Below are positions 15,116 to 23,553 of a DNA stretch of 39,019 bases, piece by piece. Within the stretch, counting starts at the first letter, position 1; every line of letters starts with the position of its first letter. This DNA is from Bacteroides sp. GTDB lineage: Bacteria > Bacillota > Clostridia > Lachnospirales > Lachnospiraceae. The notes under the pieces are model-generated. The model ran no database searches. It saw only the letters and a program-made list of their open reading frames with translations, and had not been told where the DNA came from. Location of the stretch: NCBI GenBank assembly GCA_023666705.1, contig JAMPBO010000013.1, positions 1 to 39,019 of the forward strand. Reading direction: 5' to 3'. The position numbers and the translations under genes are program-made.

Positions 15116-16618
15116 TTATCCCAGTTTGTACTTTTCTCTTACATCAATATAATGGTTTGCAAACTCGGTGGTTATAAGCTTATTTCTTATCATTAAGTCA
15201 AGGGTTTCCTTAAATTCATTAAAACCAATGGATGACCTTGCCATACTATCTAAGGTGTCTGATATGCGGTCTGCATAACCGTTTGCATCAATAACGCCGT
15301 CCCTCAACAGGATGTTTGCTTTGTATGCATCCTTAAAGAAAAAGTTTACCTTTGGTGACATTGTGACCTTGTCATCAACCCTGAATTTAACATTCAGCAA
15401 ATCAAACAAATGCTTTGCGGAATTATTTGTAAAATAAATATCTCCAAGTATACCGTAAAGATTTTTGTAGGAATTCATATCTGCAACAACAGTATTGTAG
15501 GTATAATCAGGCAGGCATGGTCTGAATAAATCCGTAAACAAGTTTTTCTTGTGGAATGCAGGGTAATCCGTATCTGCATTTACAGGCTGCTTTTTAAGGT
15601 AGCTTATTTCCCGGATAGAATGTAACGGTATAATAACATGCCTTGGCTCCTCCTCTATCAGCAGCATATGGAATTCCTTGCCTGCAACCCAGATATATGC
15701 AGGGGTCTGCTTAATTTTATACTTGTCACTCCTGTCAACTAAAACCCTGCGGTTATCTCTCTTAACCTTGTATTCATGCAGGGTACGTTTGATTTTCTTT
15801 TTGTCATAGGACTCGATTTCCTCATCGGAAGCAGGCTTGAAAACAATAAGCTTTTTCATTTCCTGCTCGTCATCCTCCGTCATGCGTTGTCTTTCCGCCG
15901 ATGTTTCATATTGAGGTTTTTCCTGACCTGCCTCTTCCATGATTGATCTGACATCCGCAACTGCCTCCGCTATGGCTGAGCTTCCATCTGCAGCCATACC
16001 TTCTGCCCTTCGCCTTGGCATTTTTATTTTAACTTTCGCAGCCTTTGGCTTCTTTATCTTTTGCTTTTTTGCTTTCTTCCTCTTTTTCTTTGCCGGCTTA
16101 TCTGCTTCCTCATCCCCATAGTCGTCATCATCATAATCATATTCTGCAAACCGGTCATTAATTTCCGACCACATCTCAGAGTTTTCATCTGCATCCTCTG
16201 TTACATCCTGCCTGTTTCTGCGTCTTTCATCATCATTTTGCGTTTCTTCCTGTGCAGCATCCTGCAGCTTACGCCTTTTTGGCTTTGCATTATCCTGTTC
16301 TTCAACTTGGTCAGGCAGGTCACCATATGGATCATATGGTTCTTCTTCCTCAGAGACTTCCTCATCCTGCTTTGATTTTTTGGAGCGTGTCTTCACCTCA
16401 TCCTCATGCGGTCCGGTCATTTCATAAATGTCCAGCGTCAGCTTAAGTGAAAAGGCAATAAACACTCCTGCAACTGCACCAAAGAAAAACAACATTTGAT
16501 GCATAACAATAAATGCCGCCACAAGTCCTACGGACACAATTACAGAGAGCAGCATCAGCATCACAATTCTTTTTGCATATCTTGTTCCATCTTTTAATGT
16601 ATTTATTATTTTCTTCAT
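15116..16618 (-). CDS. Membrane-anchored protein with long charged linker, family unknown
   Basis: 500-aa protein. Two membrane segments lie at the N-terminus (about residues 15-35 and 40-62). A strongly charged, probably disordered linker of about 180 residues follows, with Asp/Glu runs and a Lys-rich KKKRKKAKKQKIKKPKAAK patch near residue 180. The conserved-looking C-terminal half (about 265-500) contains YIWVAGKEFHMLLIEEEPRHV, a beta-rich segment that may be a PH-like fold. The ATG at 16616-16618 has GGAG 7 nt upstream. It sits downstream of tyrS and a deacetylase on the same strand. Function unknown. Confidence 0.75.
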   Translation of the reverse strand: MKKIINTLKDGTRYAKRIVMLMLLSVIVSVGLVAAFIVMHQMLFFFGAVAGVFIAFSLKLTLDIYEMTGPHEDEVKTRSKKSKQDEEVSEEEEPYDPYGDLPDQVEEQDNAKPKRRKLQDAAQEETQNDDERRRNRQDVTEDADENSEMWSEINDRFAEYDYDDDDYGDEEADKPAKKKRKKAKKQKIKKPKAAKVKIKMPRRRAEGMAADGSSAIAEAVADVRSIMEEAGQEKPQYETSAERQRMTEDDEQEMKKLIVFKPASDEEIESYDKKKIKRTLHEYKVKRDNRRVLVDRSDKYKIKQTPAYIWVAGKEFHMLLIEEEPRHVIIPLHSIREISYLKKQPVNADTDYPAFHKKNLFTDLFRPCLPDYTYNTVVADMNSYKNLYGILGDIYFTNNSAKHLFDLLNVKFRVDDKVTMSPKVNFFFKDAYKANILLRDGVIDANGYADRISDTLDSMARSSIGFNEFKETLDLMIRNKLITTEFANHYIDVREKYKLG

Positions 16619-16687
16619 ACCGTAACTCCACAACTCGCTTTATATACATAATTTTACTATTATATGGATTTTTATGCAACGAAAATT

Positions 16688-17470
16688 TCATTTAAACTGT
16701 CTTCCGGCATGATTGATGTGGTATTTATCCCTGTAAATAAGCCTTGAAACGGGTAAAAAGGTATACCCCTTGGCTTCCAGTCCTGTCAACAGTCCATCCA
16801 ATGCCTCACTTGTAAACTTTGCCCCATTATGCAGCAAAATAATTGACCCGTTGCCAAGTGCCTTATGACCGCAAACCCTGTCTATAATATCCTCCACGCC
16901 GTAATCCTTCCAGTCCAGGCTGTCCACATCCCACTGTATTGTATAATAATGTCTGGATTTTGCAGCAAGAATTACACGCTCATCATAATCTCCGTAGGGT
17001 GCCCGGAAAAGTTCCATATCAACACCCGTCATTGTTTTAATCAGATCATGGCAGCCCTCAATTTCCTCCAGCATCTCCCCGCTGCTAAGCTCCGTCATAT
17101 GCTTGTGGTTTGCCCCATGGTTTCCTAAATCATGTCCCGACTTATAAATACGCTTTATCGCATCAGGGTATCTTGCCGCCCAATCTCCAGTCACAAAAAA
17201 AGTCGCCTTGCAATTATGCTTATCCAATATTTTCAATATATCCTGAAGATCCTCGTCGCCCCACGCAGCATCGAATGTAAGACTTACCACCTGTTCGTCC
17301 GTCTCTACACAATAAATCGGAAGAGAGTCCTCATAATGTTCTCCGACCACAGCAAAGACCTCTTCCTTATAATCAAGTATGCACATTATCACAGCCATGA
17401 TAATCATAATCCCTATGATTAGCTTTACATATCTTTTGTTATTTCCAGTTACCTCAGGAAGATTCAGCAT
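16688..17470 (-). CDS. Polysaccharide deacetylase (NodB domain, PdaB-like)
   Basis: About 260 aa: one N-terminal membrane anchor (about residues 15-32 from this start), then a NodB/CE4 catalytic domain facing the cell wall. Motifs in order: TFDAAWGDED (motif 1; DAAWG variant of the usual TFDDG), HGANH (zinc His pair), RAPYGDYD (motif 3), DVDSLDWKD (motif 4) and LLHNG (motif 5). The DAAWG form is typical of the Clostridia/Bacillus PdaB group linked to spores and cortex. The start is uncertain: ATG 17470 (GAG 6 nt upstream) or ATG 17503 (AGGG only 3 nt upstream). It is 86 bases downstream of tyrS. Confidence 0.9.
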   Translation of the reverse strand: MLNLPEVTGNNKRYVKLIIGIMIIMAVIMCILDYKEEVFAVVGEHYEDSLPIYCVETDEQVVSLTFDAAWGDEDLQDILKILDKHNCKATFFVTGDWAARYPDAIKRIYKSGHDLGNHGANHKHMTELSSGEMLEEIEGCHDLIKTMTGVDMELFRAPYGDYDERVILAAKSRHYYTIQWDVDSLDWKDYGVEDIIDRVCGHKALGNGSIILLHNGAKFTSEALDGLLTGLEAKGYTFLPVSRLIYRDKYHINHAGRQFK

Positions 17471-17556
17471 ATCATTCTCACATTTTTTTACAAATATATG
17501 CATCTGCCCTGGAAATCATTCTACGAAGAAACGGTTTTCATTCCAATATTCAAGGT

Positions 17557-18777
17557 CTAAACAAGGGTAATCTTTCTAAAATTCTTTTTTCCACGCTGCA
17601 AAATAAACTCGGACGAAAAATCTTCGCTTGTATAGGAAGCGGATATATCTCCTACCTTTTCCTTGTTGACGGAAACACCGCCCTGCTCAACAGCACGCCT
17701 CCCCTCATTTCTTGAGCTTACAAGTCCCGACTTTACAAGCAGGGTCACAATATCTATTTTTCCTTCCTTAAAATCATCTGCGGATATATCTGCCGAAGGA
17801 ATATTATCAGTATTGCCTCCTGCAAAAAGTCCCTTTGCAGCCTCTAACGCTTTTTTTGCCTCCTCGTCACCGTGGACAAGTGCAGTAAGCTCATATGCAA
17901 GCACTTCCTTTGCCTTGTTCAGCTCGCTTCCCTCATATTTTTCCATCTCGGCAATCTGCTCAAGGGGAAGAAATGTCAGCATCTTGATACACTTGATGAC
18001 ATCTGCGTCATCCACATTTCTCCAATACTGGAAGAACTCAAACGGCGTCGTTTTTTCAGGGTCAAGCCAAACTGCACCCTTTTGGGTCTTGCCCATCTTC
18101 TTGCCCTCAGAGTTAAGCAGCAGGGTAATTGTCATTGCATGGGCGTCCTTGCCAAGCTTACGTCTGATAAGCTCCGTTCCGCCAAGCATGTTAGACCACT
18201 GGTCATCGCCGCCAAACTGCAAATTACAGCCATATCTCTGATACAGTGCATAGAAGTCGTAGCTCTGCATAATCATATAGTTAAACTCAAGGAAGCTTAA
18301 CCCCTTCTCAAGTCTCTGCTTATAGCACTCGGCGGCAAGCATTCTGTTTACGGAAAAATGTGCTCCCACATCCCTTAATACCTCAATATAATTTAAGTCT
18401 AACAGCCAGTCTGCATTGTTGACAAGCAGTGCTTTTCCCTCTGAAAAATCGATAAATCTGGACATCTGCTTCTTAAAGCACTCGCAGTTATGTGCGATAG
18501 TTTCCTGCGTCATCATCTGCCTCATATCCGTTCTTCCTGACGGGTCGCCAATCATACCCGTTCCGCCGCCTACAAGGGCAATCGGTCTGTTTCCTGCCAT
18601 CTGAAGTCTTTTCATAAGGCAAAGTGCCATAAAATGCCCCACATGCAGGCTGTCCGCTGTCGGGTCAAAGCCAATATAAAAGGTTGCCTCCCCTGCATTT
18701 ATCAGCCTTTTTATTTCCTCCTCGTTTGTCGTCTGTGCAATCAATCCGCGGGCAACCAATTCTTCATAAATTTCCAT
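17557..18777 (-). CDS. tyrS: Tyrosyl-tRNA synthetase
   Basis: 406-aa class I synthetase that charges tRNA-Tyr. Signatures: HVGH (residues 45-48, HIGH motif) following FDPTADSL, FGGDDQWSN in the catalytic core, and KMGKT (227-231, KMSKS motif). A C-terminal S4 RNA-binding domain (about 340-406) contains SRNEGRRAVEQGGVSVN. Length is usual for bacterial TyrRS. The ATG has an AGGAGG-like site upstream. Expression is controlled by a tyrosine T-box in the leader. Confidence 0.97.
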   Translation of the reverse strand: MEIYEELVARGLIAQTTNEEEIKRLINAGEATFYIGFDPTADSLHVGHFMALCLMKRLQMAGNRPIALVGGGTGMIGDPSGRTDMRQMMTQETIAHNCECFKKQMSRFIDFSEGKALLVNNADWLLDLNYIEVLRDVGAHFSVNRMLAAECYKQRLEKGLSFLEFNYMIMQSYDFYALYQRYGCNLQFGGDDQWSNMLGGTELIRRKLGKDAHAMTITLLLNSEGKKMGKTQKGAVWLDPEKTTPFEFFQYWRNVDDADVIKCIKMLTFLPLEQIAEMEKYEGSELNKAKEVLAYELTALVHGDEEAKKALEAAKGLFAGGNTDNIPSADISADDFKEGKIDIVTLLVKSGLVSSRNEGRRAVEQGGVSVNKEKVGDISASYTSEDFSSEFILQRGKKNFRKITLV

Positions 18778-18803
18778 ACTAACCTCCTAAAAAACTTAAA
18801 TAA

Positions 18804-19060
18804 AAAAGCTCCGTCCCATTTAAGGACGAAGCAATCACTTCGTGTTACCACCTTAATTCACGGTAATCTCACAATTACCGCCTTAGCAAGTATCAAAAAA
18901 TACTCAGGCAAAATAACGGATGCCAAACCGTCAGCTCCTACTAAATTCAGAGTGCAGCTCCAAAATGTATTCACATGCATCACTTACCGTGCTTCTCATC
19001 AACCAGCGACTTTCTGTGGCAGCCCTATCCATGCTACTTGTTTTCTTCAACGCCTTTAAC
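18804..19060 (-). promoter_or_regulatory. T-box riboswitch (tyrosine) controlling tyrS
   Basis: The leader shows the standard parts on the minus strand. The Stem I region lies at about 19050-18930, with a TAC (Tyr) specifier at 18969-18967 in the context GAATACA. The T-box sequence AAGGTGGTAACACG is at about 18854-18841. The final terminator GCTTCGTCC-loop-GGGACGGAGC is followed by TTTTTT (18832-18804). Uncharged tRNA-Tyr would pair with the T-box bulge and favour the antiterminator, raising tyrS expression. Confidence 0.9.
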
Positions 19061-19066
19061 ATGGCT

Positions 19067-19095
19067 ATCTTACAAAAAAATATGGAATTTGTCAA
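19067..19095 (-). promoter_or_regulatory. Sigma-A promoter of tyrS
   Basis: Minus-strand TTGACA (19095-19090), 17-bp spacer, TAAGAT (19072-19067), directly ahead of the T-box leader. Confidence 0.8.
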
Positions 19096-19103
19096 TATAT
19101 AGT

Positions 19104-20264
19104 TTATCCCTTATCGTAAGTAATAACGGTGACATAATTTTTTTCTGACATATTAAGCCTGCTGTCTATTTCCTTTTGGATATCATCCTCATGCATGGAA
19201 CACTCGTATGGTATGAGCATGTCAAAAATAAGCTTCGTCTGCCCTCCACAATCCACTGCCCGAAAATCGTGGATGGATAACGTGTCATTTATGCCCTTGA
19301 CAAGCTGCTCCACCATTTGCTTACAGGTATTTGTCAGCTCATCCTCAGGGTCAACAGGGTCCATATGGATTGTCATGCGGATTTTAAGCCTGGCATATAT
19401 TTCCCGCTCCAGTGAATCAATTGCCTCATGGATATCCATAATTTTTTTGCGGCAATCCACCTCTATATGCACGCTTCCAAGCATATTTCCCGGTCCGTAG
19501 CTGTGTATAATCAGGTCATGCATACCCAGTGCATATTCATTCGCGTCAACGATGTCCTTTAAGGCTCCTGCCAGCTTTTCATCCGCAGGCTGCCCCAATA
19601 ATAAATCCACTGTTTCCCTGATTATCCCAAAGCCTGACAGCATAATGAAAAGTGATACAAGCACACCCATAATTCCGTCAACAGGTGCACTTGTTTTCAA
19701 TGATGCAATTAATGCAACAAGCGTTGCCGCAGTGGCAAACACATCATTCATACTGTCCTTTGATGTAGCAAGCATAATACTGGAATTAATTTTCCTGCCC
19801 AACCTTTGGTTCAACAGACCCATCCATATTTTTACGCAGATGGATATAATAATTACGGCAACTGCCGCATAAGAAAATACAAGCTGCTTCGGATGTATAA
19901 TTTTTGACACAGAGCTCCTCAACAGTTCGAAACCTACAAGCATAATAACAATTGCAATCATAAGCGACGTGAGATATTCAATTCTCCCGTGTCCAAATGG
20001 ATGATCCTTGTCAGCAGGTTTTGCCGCCATTTTATATCCAAGCATGGTAACAATACAGCTTGCACAATCGGAAAGATTGTTAAACCCGTCTGAAATAATT
20101 GAAATGGAGCCTGCCATCGTTCCAACAAACAGTTTGGATGCACACAAAAGCACATTGCAGATTACACCCACAACCGAGCTGAATATTCCATAGCGTTCCC
20201 GTACCTTTGGGTCTTCAATATCCTCATAATTTTTTATAAACCTTTTTTCAAGAAATTCACTCAT
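19104..20264 (-). CDS. Cation diffusion facilitator (CDF) family transporter
   Basis: 386-aa inner-membrane divalent-metal/proton exchanger. It has six membrane segments in the first ~220 residues. SDGFNNLSD supplies the metal-site residues of segment 2, followed by the family motif HPFGHGRIEYL. An extended cytoplasmic C-terminal domain (about 230-386) contains HDLIIHSYGPG and HIEVDC. The start ATG 20264 overlaps the stop of the upstream O-antigen-ligase-like gene by 8 bases (ATGAGTGA). Metal specificity (Zn, Mn, Fe or Co) is not decided by sequence. Confidence 0.9.
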   Translation of the reverse strand: MSEFLEKRFIKNYEDIEDPKVRERYGIFSSVVGVICNVLLCASKLFVGTMAGSISIISDGFNNLSDCASCIVTMLGYKMAAKPADKDHPFGHGRIEYLTSLMIAIVIMLVGFELLRSSVSKIIHPKQLVFSYAAVAVIIISICVKIWMGLLNQRLGRKINSSIMLATSKDSMNDVFATAATLVALIASLKTSAPVDGIMGVLVSLFIMLSGFGIIRETVDLLLGQPADEKLAGALKDIVDANEYALGMHDLIIHSYGPGNMLGSVHIEVDCRKKIMDIHEAIDSLEREIYARLKIRMTIHMDPVDPEDELTNTCKQMVEQLVKGINDTLSIHDFRAVDCGGQTKLIFDMLIPYECSMHEDDIQKEIDSRLNMSEKNYVTVITYDKG

Positions 20265-21813
20265 TACATTCCACTCTCCTGCAGTATCCTGCATTTCCGA
20301 CCCCTGCCGCCAAAATCACAAAAAACAGCGGTGTTGTTACGGGCTGACACAGATTGATGATTCCCTGTATAAAATATCCCCCAATCACGGCAAGCGATAT
20401 ATAGGAAATCACATTTTTGTTACTGCCTCCCAATATATAAATAAACGATGACACAACAAGCATAATATATGCAATCAGCCCATATGCCCCCACCGTCAAA
20501 AGATATTGCAGAAGCTCATTATGTGCATTTTCATATACCTTTCCCGTCACGTCAAGCATTTCCTCATAAAAATTGGATGTGGTAAGATATCTCACCGTCT
20601 CCTGCCCGTATCCGAACAGCTTATTGATAAACGGTGCATCCACATAAACCTTTGCACATTTTGTCCATATATACCCCCTGTAGGTTCCCCATTTATAATT
20701 AAACTCAAATATCGACAGATGCATTTTTATGCCGACAACAATAACGATAACCGCAAAGACGGCAAATGCAGCCAAAAATATATGGGATGCCCTTTTACGG
20801 CTTGTTTCCTTTATCTTTTTTTCGGCAAAATATGTAGCAAGCACTATTAGAATTGCCACCGCAAGAAGTACAGCTGCTAAAGGGACACTATCGAGAAGCT
20901 GTGCAACCCCGCCCCGCTTATCATACTTGACAACAACATATTTATTTATCAGCACAACGCATAAATTTCCCAGTGCAAACAAGCTCATTCCAAGCATCAT
21001 AAAAAAAGCACGCCCATTTTGGATTGCAAAGGTAAGCAAAATTACAACAACTGCTACCAGCCCCATATATGCACTGTCACTGTTTGCAATCATAATTGTC
21101 ATTCCGCCTGCCACAAGGACAATCCCCGCAAAATAGCGGTTCACAATCCGCTTTGTAAATACAAACATCGCAAAGGCAACCGCCAATGATATGACAATAA
21201 AGCTTGCAAAAATATTTATATTGCCAAATGTAGACATAAATATATGAAAATCCTTCTTGGATATCTCATCCCTGTAATGCATGAAATCATTTCCCATATG
21301 CTGGAATATGGCAACAACATAGGCAAATAACGTGACAACAAGCAACAAAAGATACAGCCATTCGTTCGTTTTCATCCGAAAACATAGTGCAAAAAACATA
21401 ATGGCAAGCACTGTAAATGTGAAAAATCCCATATAACGTCCATTTTCCCCAGTGAATGCACTTTTCTTGTCATACGTCAGCATAAACGCAATCACATGAC
21501 CAAACCAAAAAATCAGCATCCAGCCGGCAGGGTGCTTTAAAAATTTGTCTTTTGTCAAACTATTTTTGAAATCGTTTTTTATAGTTTCATTCAGATAGGC
21601 TTCTATAAATGCTACACAGGCATAAAGCAAAAGAAATATAACTGTTCCCATAATAAATATGCTATGCCTCGTCTTTGTAATGTCAAAATATTGGTCATTC
21701 ATCACGATAAGATACGCACTGAATATAAACATCATATACATGTATTTCACGATATCAGACACCCAAAGTGTATCGTATCTGTACTTATGTTTTTTCTTTT
21801 TTCCGTTATCCAT
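20257..21813 (-). CDS. O-antigen ligase/polymerase-like membrane protein
   Basis: 518-aa integral membrane protein with about 12-13 hydrophobic segments. A larger extracytoplasmic loop near residues 370-430 contains KLFGYGQETV and NAHNELLQYLLTVGAYGL. The NAHNxxLxxLxxxGxxGL pattern is the hallmark of the Wzy_C/O-antigen ligase superfamily, in which such proteins transfer lipid-linked glycans. In a Gram-positive context it may act in capsule, teichoic acid or glycoprotein assembly. ATG with GGAAGGA upstream. It is translationally coupled to the CDF gene downstream, a pairing I cannot explain. Confidence 0.8.
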   Translation of the reverse strand: MDNGKKKKHKYRYDTLWVSDIVKYMYMMFIFSAYLIVMNDQYFDITKTRHSIFIMGTVIFLLLYACVAFIEAYLNETIKNDFKNSLTKDKFLKHPAGWMLIFWFGHVIAFMLTYDKKSAFTGENGRYMGFFTFTVLAIMFFALCFRMKTNEWLYLLLLVVTLFAYVVAIFQHMGNDFMHYRDEISKKDFHIFMSTFGNINIFASFIVISLAVAFAMFVFTKRIVNRYFAGIVLVAGGMTIMIANSDSAYMGLVAVVVILLTFAIQNGRAFFMMLGMSLFALGNLCVVLINKYVVVKYDKRGGVAQLLDSVPLAAVLLAVAILIVLATYFAEKKIKETSRKRASHIFLAAFAVFAVIVIVVGIKMHLSIFEFNYKWGTYRGYIWTKCAKVYVDAPFINKLFGYGQETVRYLTTSNFYEEMLDVTGKVYENAHNELLQYLLTVGAYGLIAYIMLVVSSFIYILGGSNKNVISYISLAVIGGYFIQGIINLCQPVTTPLFFVILAAGVGNAGYCRRVECNE

Positions 21814-21836
21814 TTTTGTGTCCTTCCAAATATTTG

Positions 21837-21865
21837 TTGCAATTTATTGAAATTTGTAGTATGAT
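21837..21865 (+). promoter_or_regulatory. Promoter of candidate small RNA
   Basis: TTGCAA (21837-21842), 17-bp spacer, TATGAT (21860-21865). The expected start, 6 nt later at 21871, is the first base of the closing stem of the RNA. Confidence 0.65.
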
Positions 21866-21870
21866 ATAAG

Positions 21871-21989
21871 GGTCATATGAAAACAAAATAAAAAATCATT
21901 CTTATATCAATCTTCCAGTTTTAACAAATTGGACAATAACCATACTCATATGACCGAAAAGAGAGGCTAAGTTACAGCTTCTCTTTTTT
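21871..21989 (+). ncRNA. Candidate structured small RNA, family unknown
   Basis: About 119 nt with no open frame. The first ten bases, GGTCATATGA (21871-21880), pair perfectly with TCATATGACC (21946-21955). Inside, CCAGTTT-TAAC-AAATTGG forms a hairpin. A terminator stem (21960-21968 with 21976-21984, 7-nt loop) ends in six U. The irregular pairs of the inner hairpin and of the terminator are G-U wobbles on the plus strand and mismatches on the minus strand, which fixes the strand. It has a spaced promoter. It does not resemble any small RNA family I can name. Confidence 0.6.
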
Positions 21990-22012
21990 GTTTTTGTTCT
22001 TTCCCATAAAGT

Positions 22013-22046
22013 TAAAAAGCCTGAGAATGATTCGTTTCTCAAGCTT
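22013..22046 (-). terminator. Terminator of tRNA-Leu
   Basis: Minus-strand 11-bp stem (22046-22036 with 22027-22017, one U-G wobble) with an 8-nt loop and a U-run (22018-22014), beginning 17 bases after the tRNA 3' end. Confidence 0.75.
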
Positions 22047-22062
22047 CCATAAAAATCAAAAA

Positions 22063-22146
22063 TGCGGGAGATGGGACTTGAACCCACACGACGTTGCCAT
22101 CACTAGATCCTTAGTCTAGCCTGTCTGCCAATTCCAGCACTCCCGC
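22063..22146 (-). tRNA. tRNA-Leu (anticodon AAG)
   Basis: 84-nt type II tRNA. The acceptor stem is GCGGGAG/CTCCCGC and the discriminator is A. The D arm is CTG/CAG. The anticodon stem is CTAGA/TCTAG with loop CTAAGGA, giving anticodon AAG. The long variable arm (GATG-GCAA-CGTC) is as expected for leucine, and the T arm contains GTTCAAGTC. No CCA is encoded. A34 would need deamination to inosine to read CUC as well as CUU. Confidence 0.93.
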
Positions 22147-22188
22147 ATTCAATATAAAAGCATTGGGCTTACGCTCAACGCAAGTAGT

Positions 22189-22217
22189 ATATTACCATCT
22201 TGAAATTGCAATGTCAA
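22189..22217 (-). promoter_or_regulatory. Promoter of tRNA-Leu
   Basis: Minus-strand TTGACA (22217-22212), 17-bp spacer, TAATAT (22194-22189). It lies between the end of the histidine kinase gene and the tRNA. The short leader includes an imperfect stem at about 22161-22182. Confidence 0.75.
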
Positions 22218-22262
22218 CTGTTTTTTCGATTTTTTTACAATTTATCAGAGGCAAAACATAAG

Positions 22263-23537
22263 TCACTTAAGACAAACTGTAAAGTCAATTTTATGATCCG
22301 CTGTACACACAGCTTTGATGACTCCCTTGTGCCCCTCAGCTATGCTTCGTGCAATGGAAAGTCCGATTCCAAACCCTCCCGTGCTTGAATTTCTTGATTT
22401 GTCGCTTCTGTAAAACCGGTCAAACAATCGGTCCAAATCGTCTGTATCTATTTTTTCACATTCGTTTATCACATGTATCACAATATACTTTCTTTCCTTT
22501 TTCATGGAAACAAAAACAGGTGTATGTTCCACGGCATATTTCACCGCATTGTCGAGCAGGATTGACACCAGTTGCCGGATGGCATATTCATCCCCGCAAT
22601 ATCTGATGCCCGGCTCAACGGATATTTCCATTTCATGTCCCTTTGACACGGAGAAATCATAAAATGAACCAGCAACCTCCGATACGGCATCGCTTATGGC
22701 AAACTCGGCAAACAGAAGCGGCGATTCCTCCTCGTCCAAACGGGAGAGTGTTACCAATGAATTTACAAGCTCTGATAATTTCTCAGTCTGCTCTCTTGCC
22801 TTATCAATCCATTTCTGTCCACCCAACTCCAGTTCCAGCACCTTTAAATCCGTGGCAATTACGGTAATCGGCGTTTTTAATTCATGGCTGGCATCCGTTA
22901 TAAACTGTTTCTGTCTTTGTGTACTTTGTATTACCGGTTTGATTGCACGGTTAGAAAATATGACAACAAGTATATAAACAACCGCAATACAAATTATACC
23001 CGCAACCACCGACCATATTGCAACAACCTTAACTGCCCGCAGCTCCTGATAACAGTCAAGAAAAATTGCCATATATCTGTCCCCGCCATGCTCCACAACA
23101 TAATATTTATAGCCTGAATAATAGCCAAATTCCTTATCCGAATTTAGTGCAACCGTTACATATTTATCTATTTCCCCCTCCGTGACAGCCGCAATATGCT
23201 CAAGGTCAAACTCAGCTAAGCTTCCGTCTGCACGAAACCGGAAATAAAAATATCTTGTTGAAAATGGGGTTTCCTGATTAAACGGACCTCCCTGCTTGCC
23301 ATTCATAACGTCAGGAAGCACAGCTTCATCATTCCCATTATTTGGCATACCGCCCGGAGGCGGGTTATGCATGGGAATTGCCCCCTGATTTTCATATATA
23401 AGCTTTAGCATATCATTTAAATCGGAATTTGTGGATATAAAATTAGCAACATTTACAATAATGGTAAGCAGCACAATAACAACCGTCACGGAAACCATGG
23501 CAATTCGTATAAACCGTTTTCTAAGCCTTCTAATCAT
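22263..23537 (-). CDS. Sensor histidine kinase (OmpR-family partner)
   Basis: 424-aa membrane kinase. Membrane segments lie at residues 11-33 and 172-195, enclosing an extracytoplasmic sensor region with a Pro/Gly/Asn-rich stretch (55-90). The HisKA box DASHELKTPIT has the phospho-acceptor His218. The ATPase domain shows the N box LLDNAVKYA (327-335), F box LFDRFYRSD (371-379) and G2 box GGFGIGL (387-393). ATG with GAGAGGG upstream. It begins 16 bases after the response regulator and is the last gene of the VTC/DUF4956 operon. The signal is unknown. Confidence 0.95.
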   Translation of the reverse strand: MIRRLRKRFIRIAMVSVTVVIVLLTIIVNVANFISTNSDLNDMLKLIYENQGAIPMHNPPPGGMPNNGNDEAVLPDVMNGKQGGPFNQETPFSTRYFYFRFRADGSLAEFDLEHIAAVTEGEIDKYVTVALNSDKEFGYYSGYKYYVVEHGGDRYMAIFLDCYQELRAVKVVAIWSVVAGIICIAVVYILVVIFSNRAIKPVIQSTQRQKQFITDASHELKTPITVIATDLKVLELELGGQKWIDKAREQTEKLSELVNSLVTLSRLDEEESPLLFAEFAISDAVSEVAGSFYDFSVSKGHEMEISVEPGIRYCGDEYAIRQLVSILLDNAVKYAVEHTPVFVSMKKERKYIVIHVINECEKIDTDDLDRLFDRFYRSDKSRNSSTGGFGIGLSIARSIAEGHKGVIKAVCTADHKIDFTVCLK

Positions 23538-23553
23538 GCCTTACCCTCTCTTA

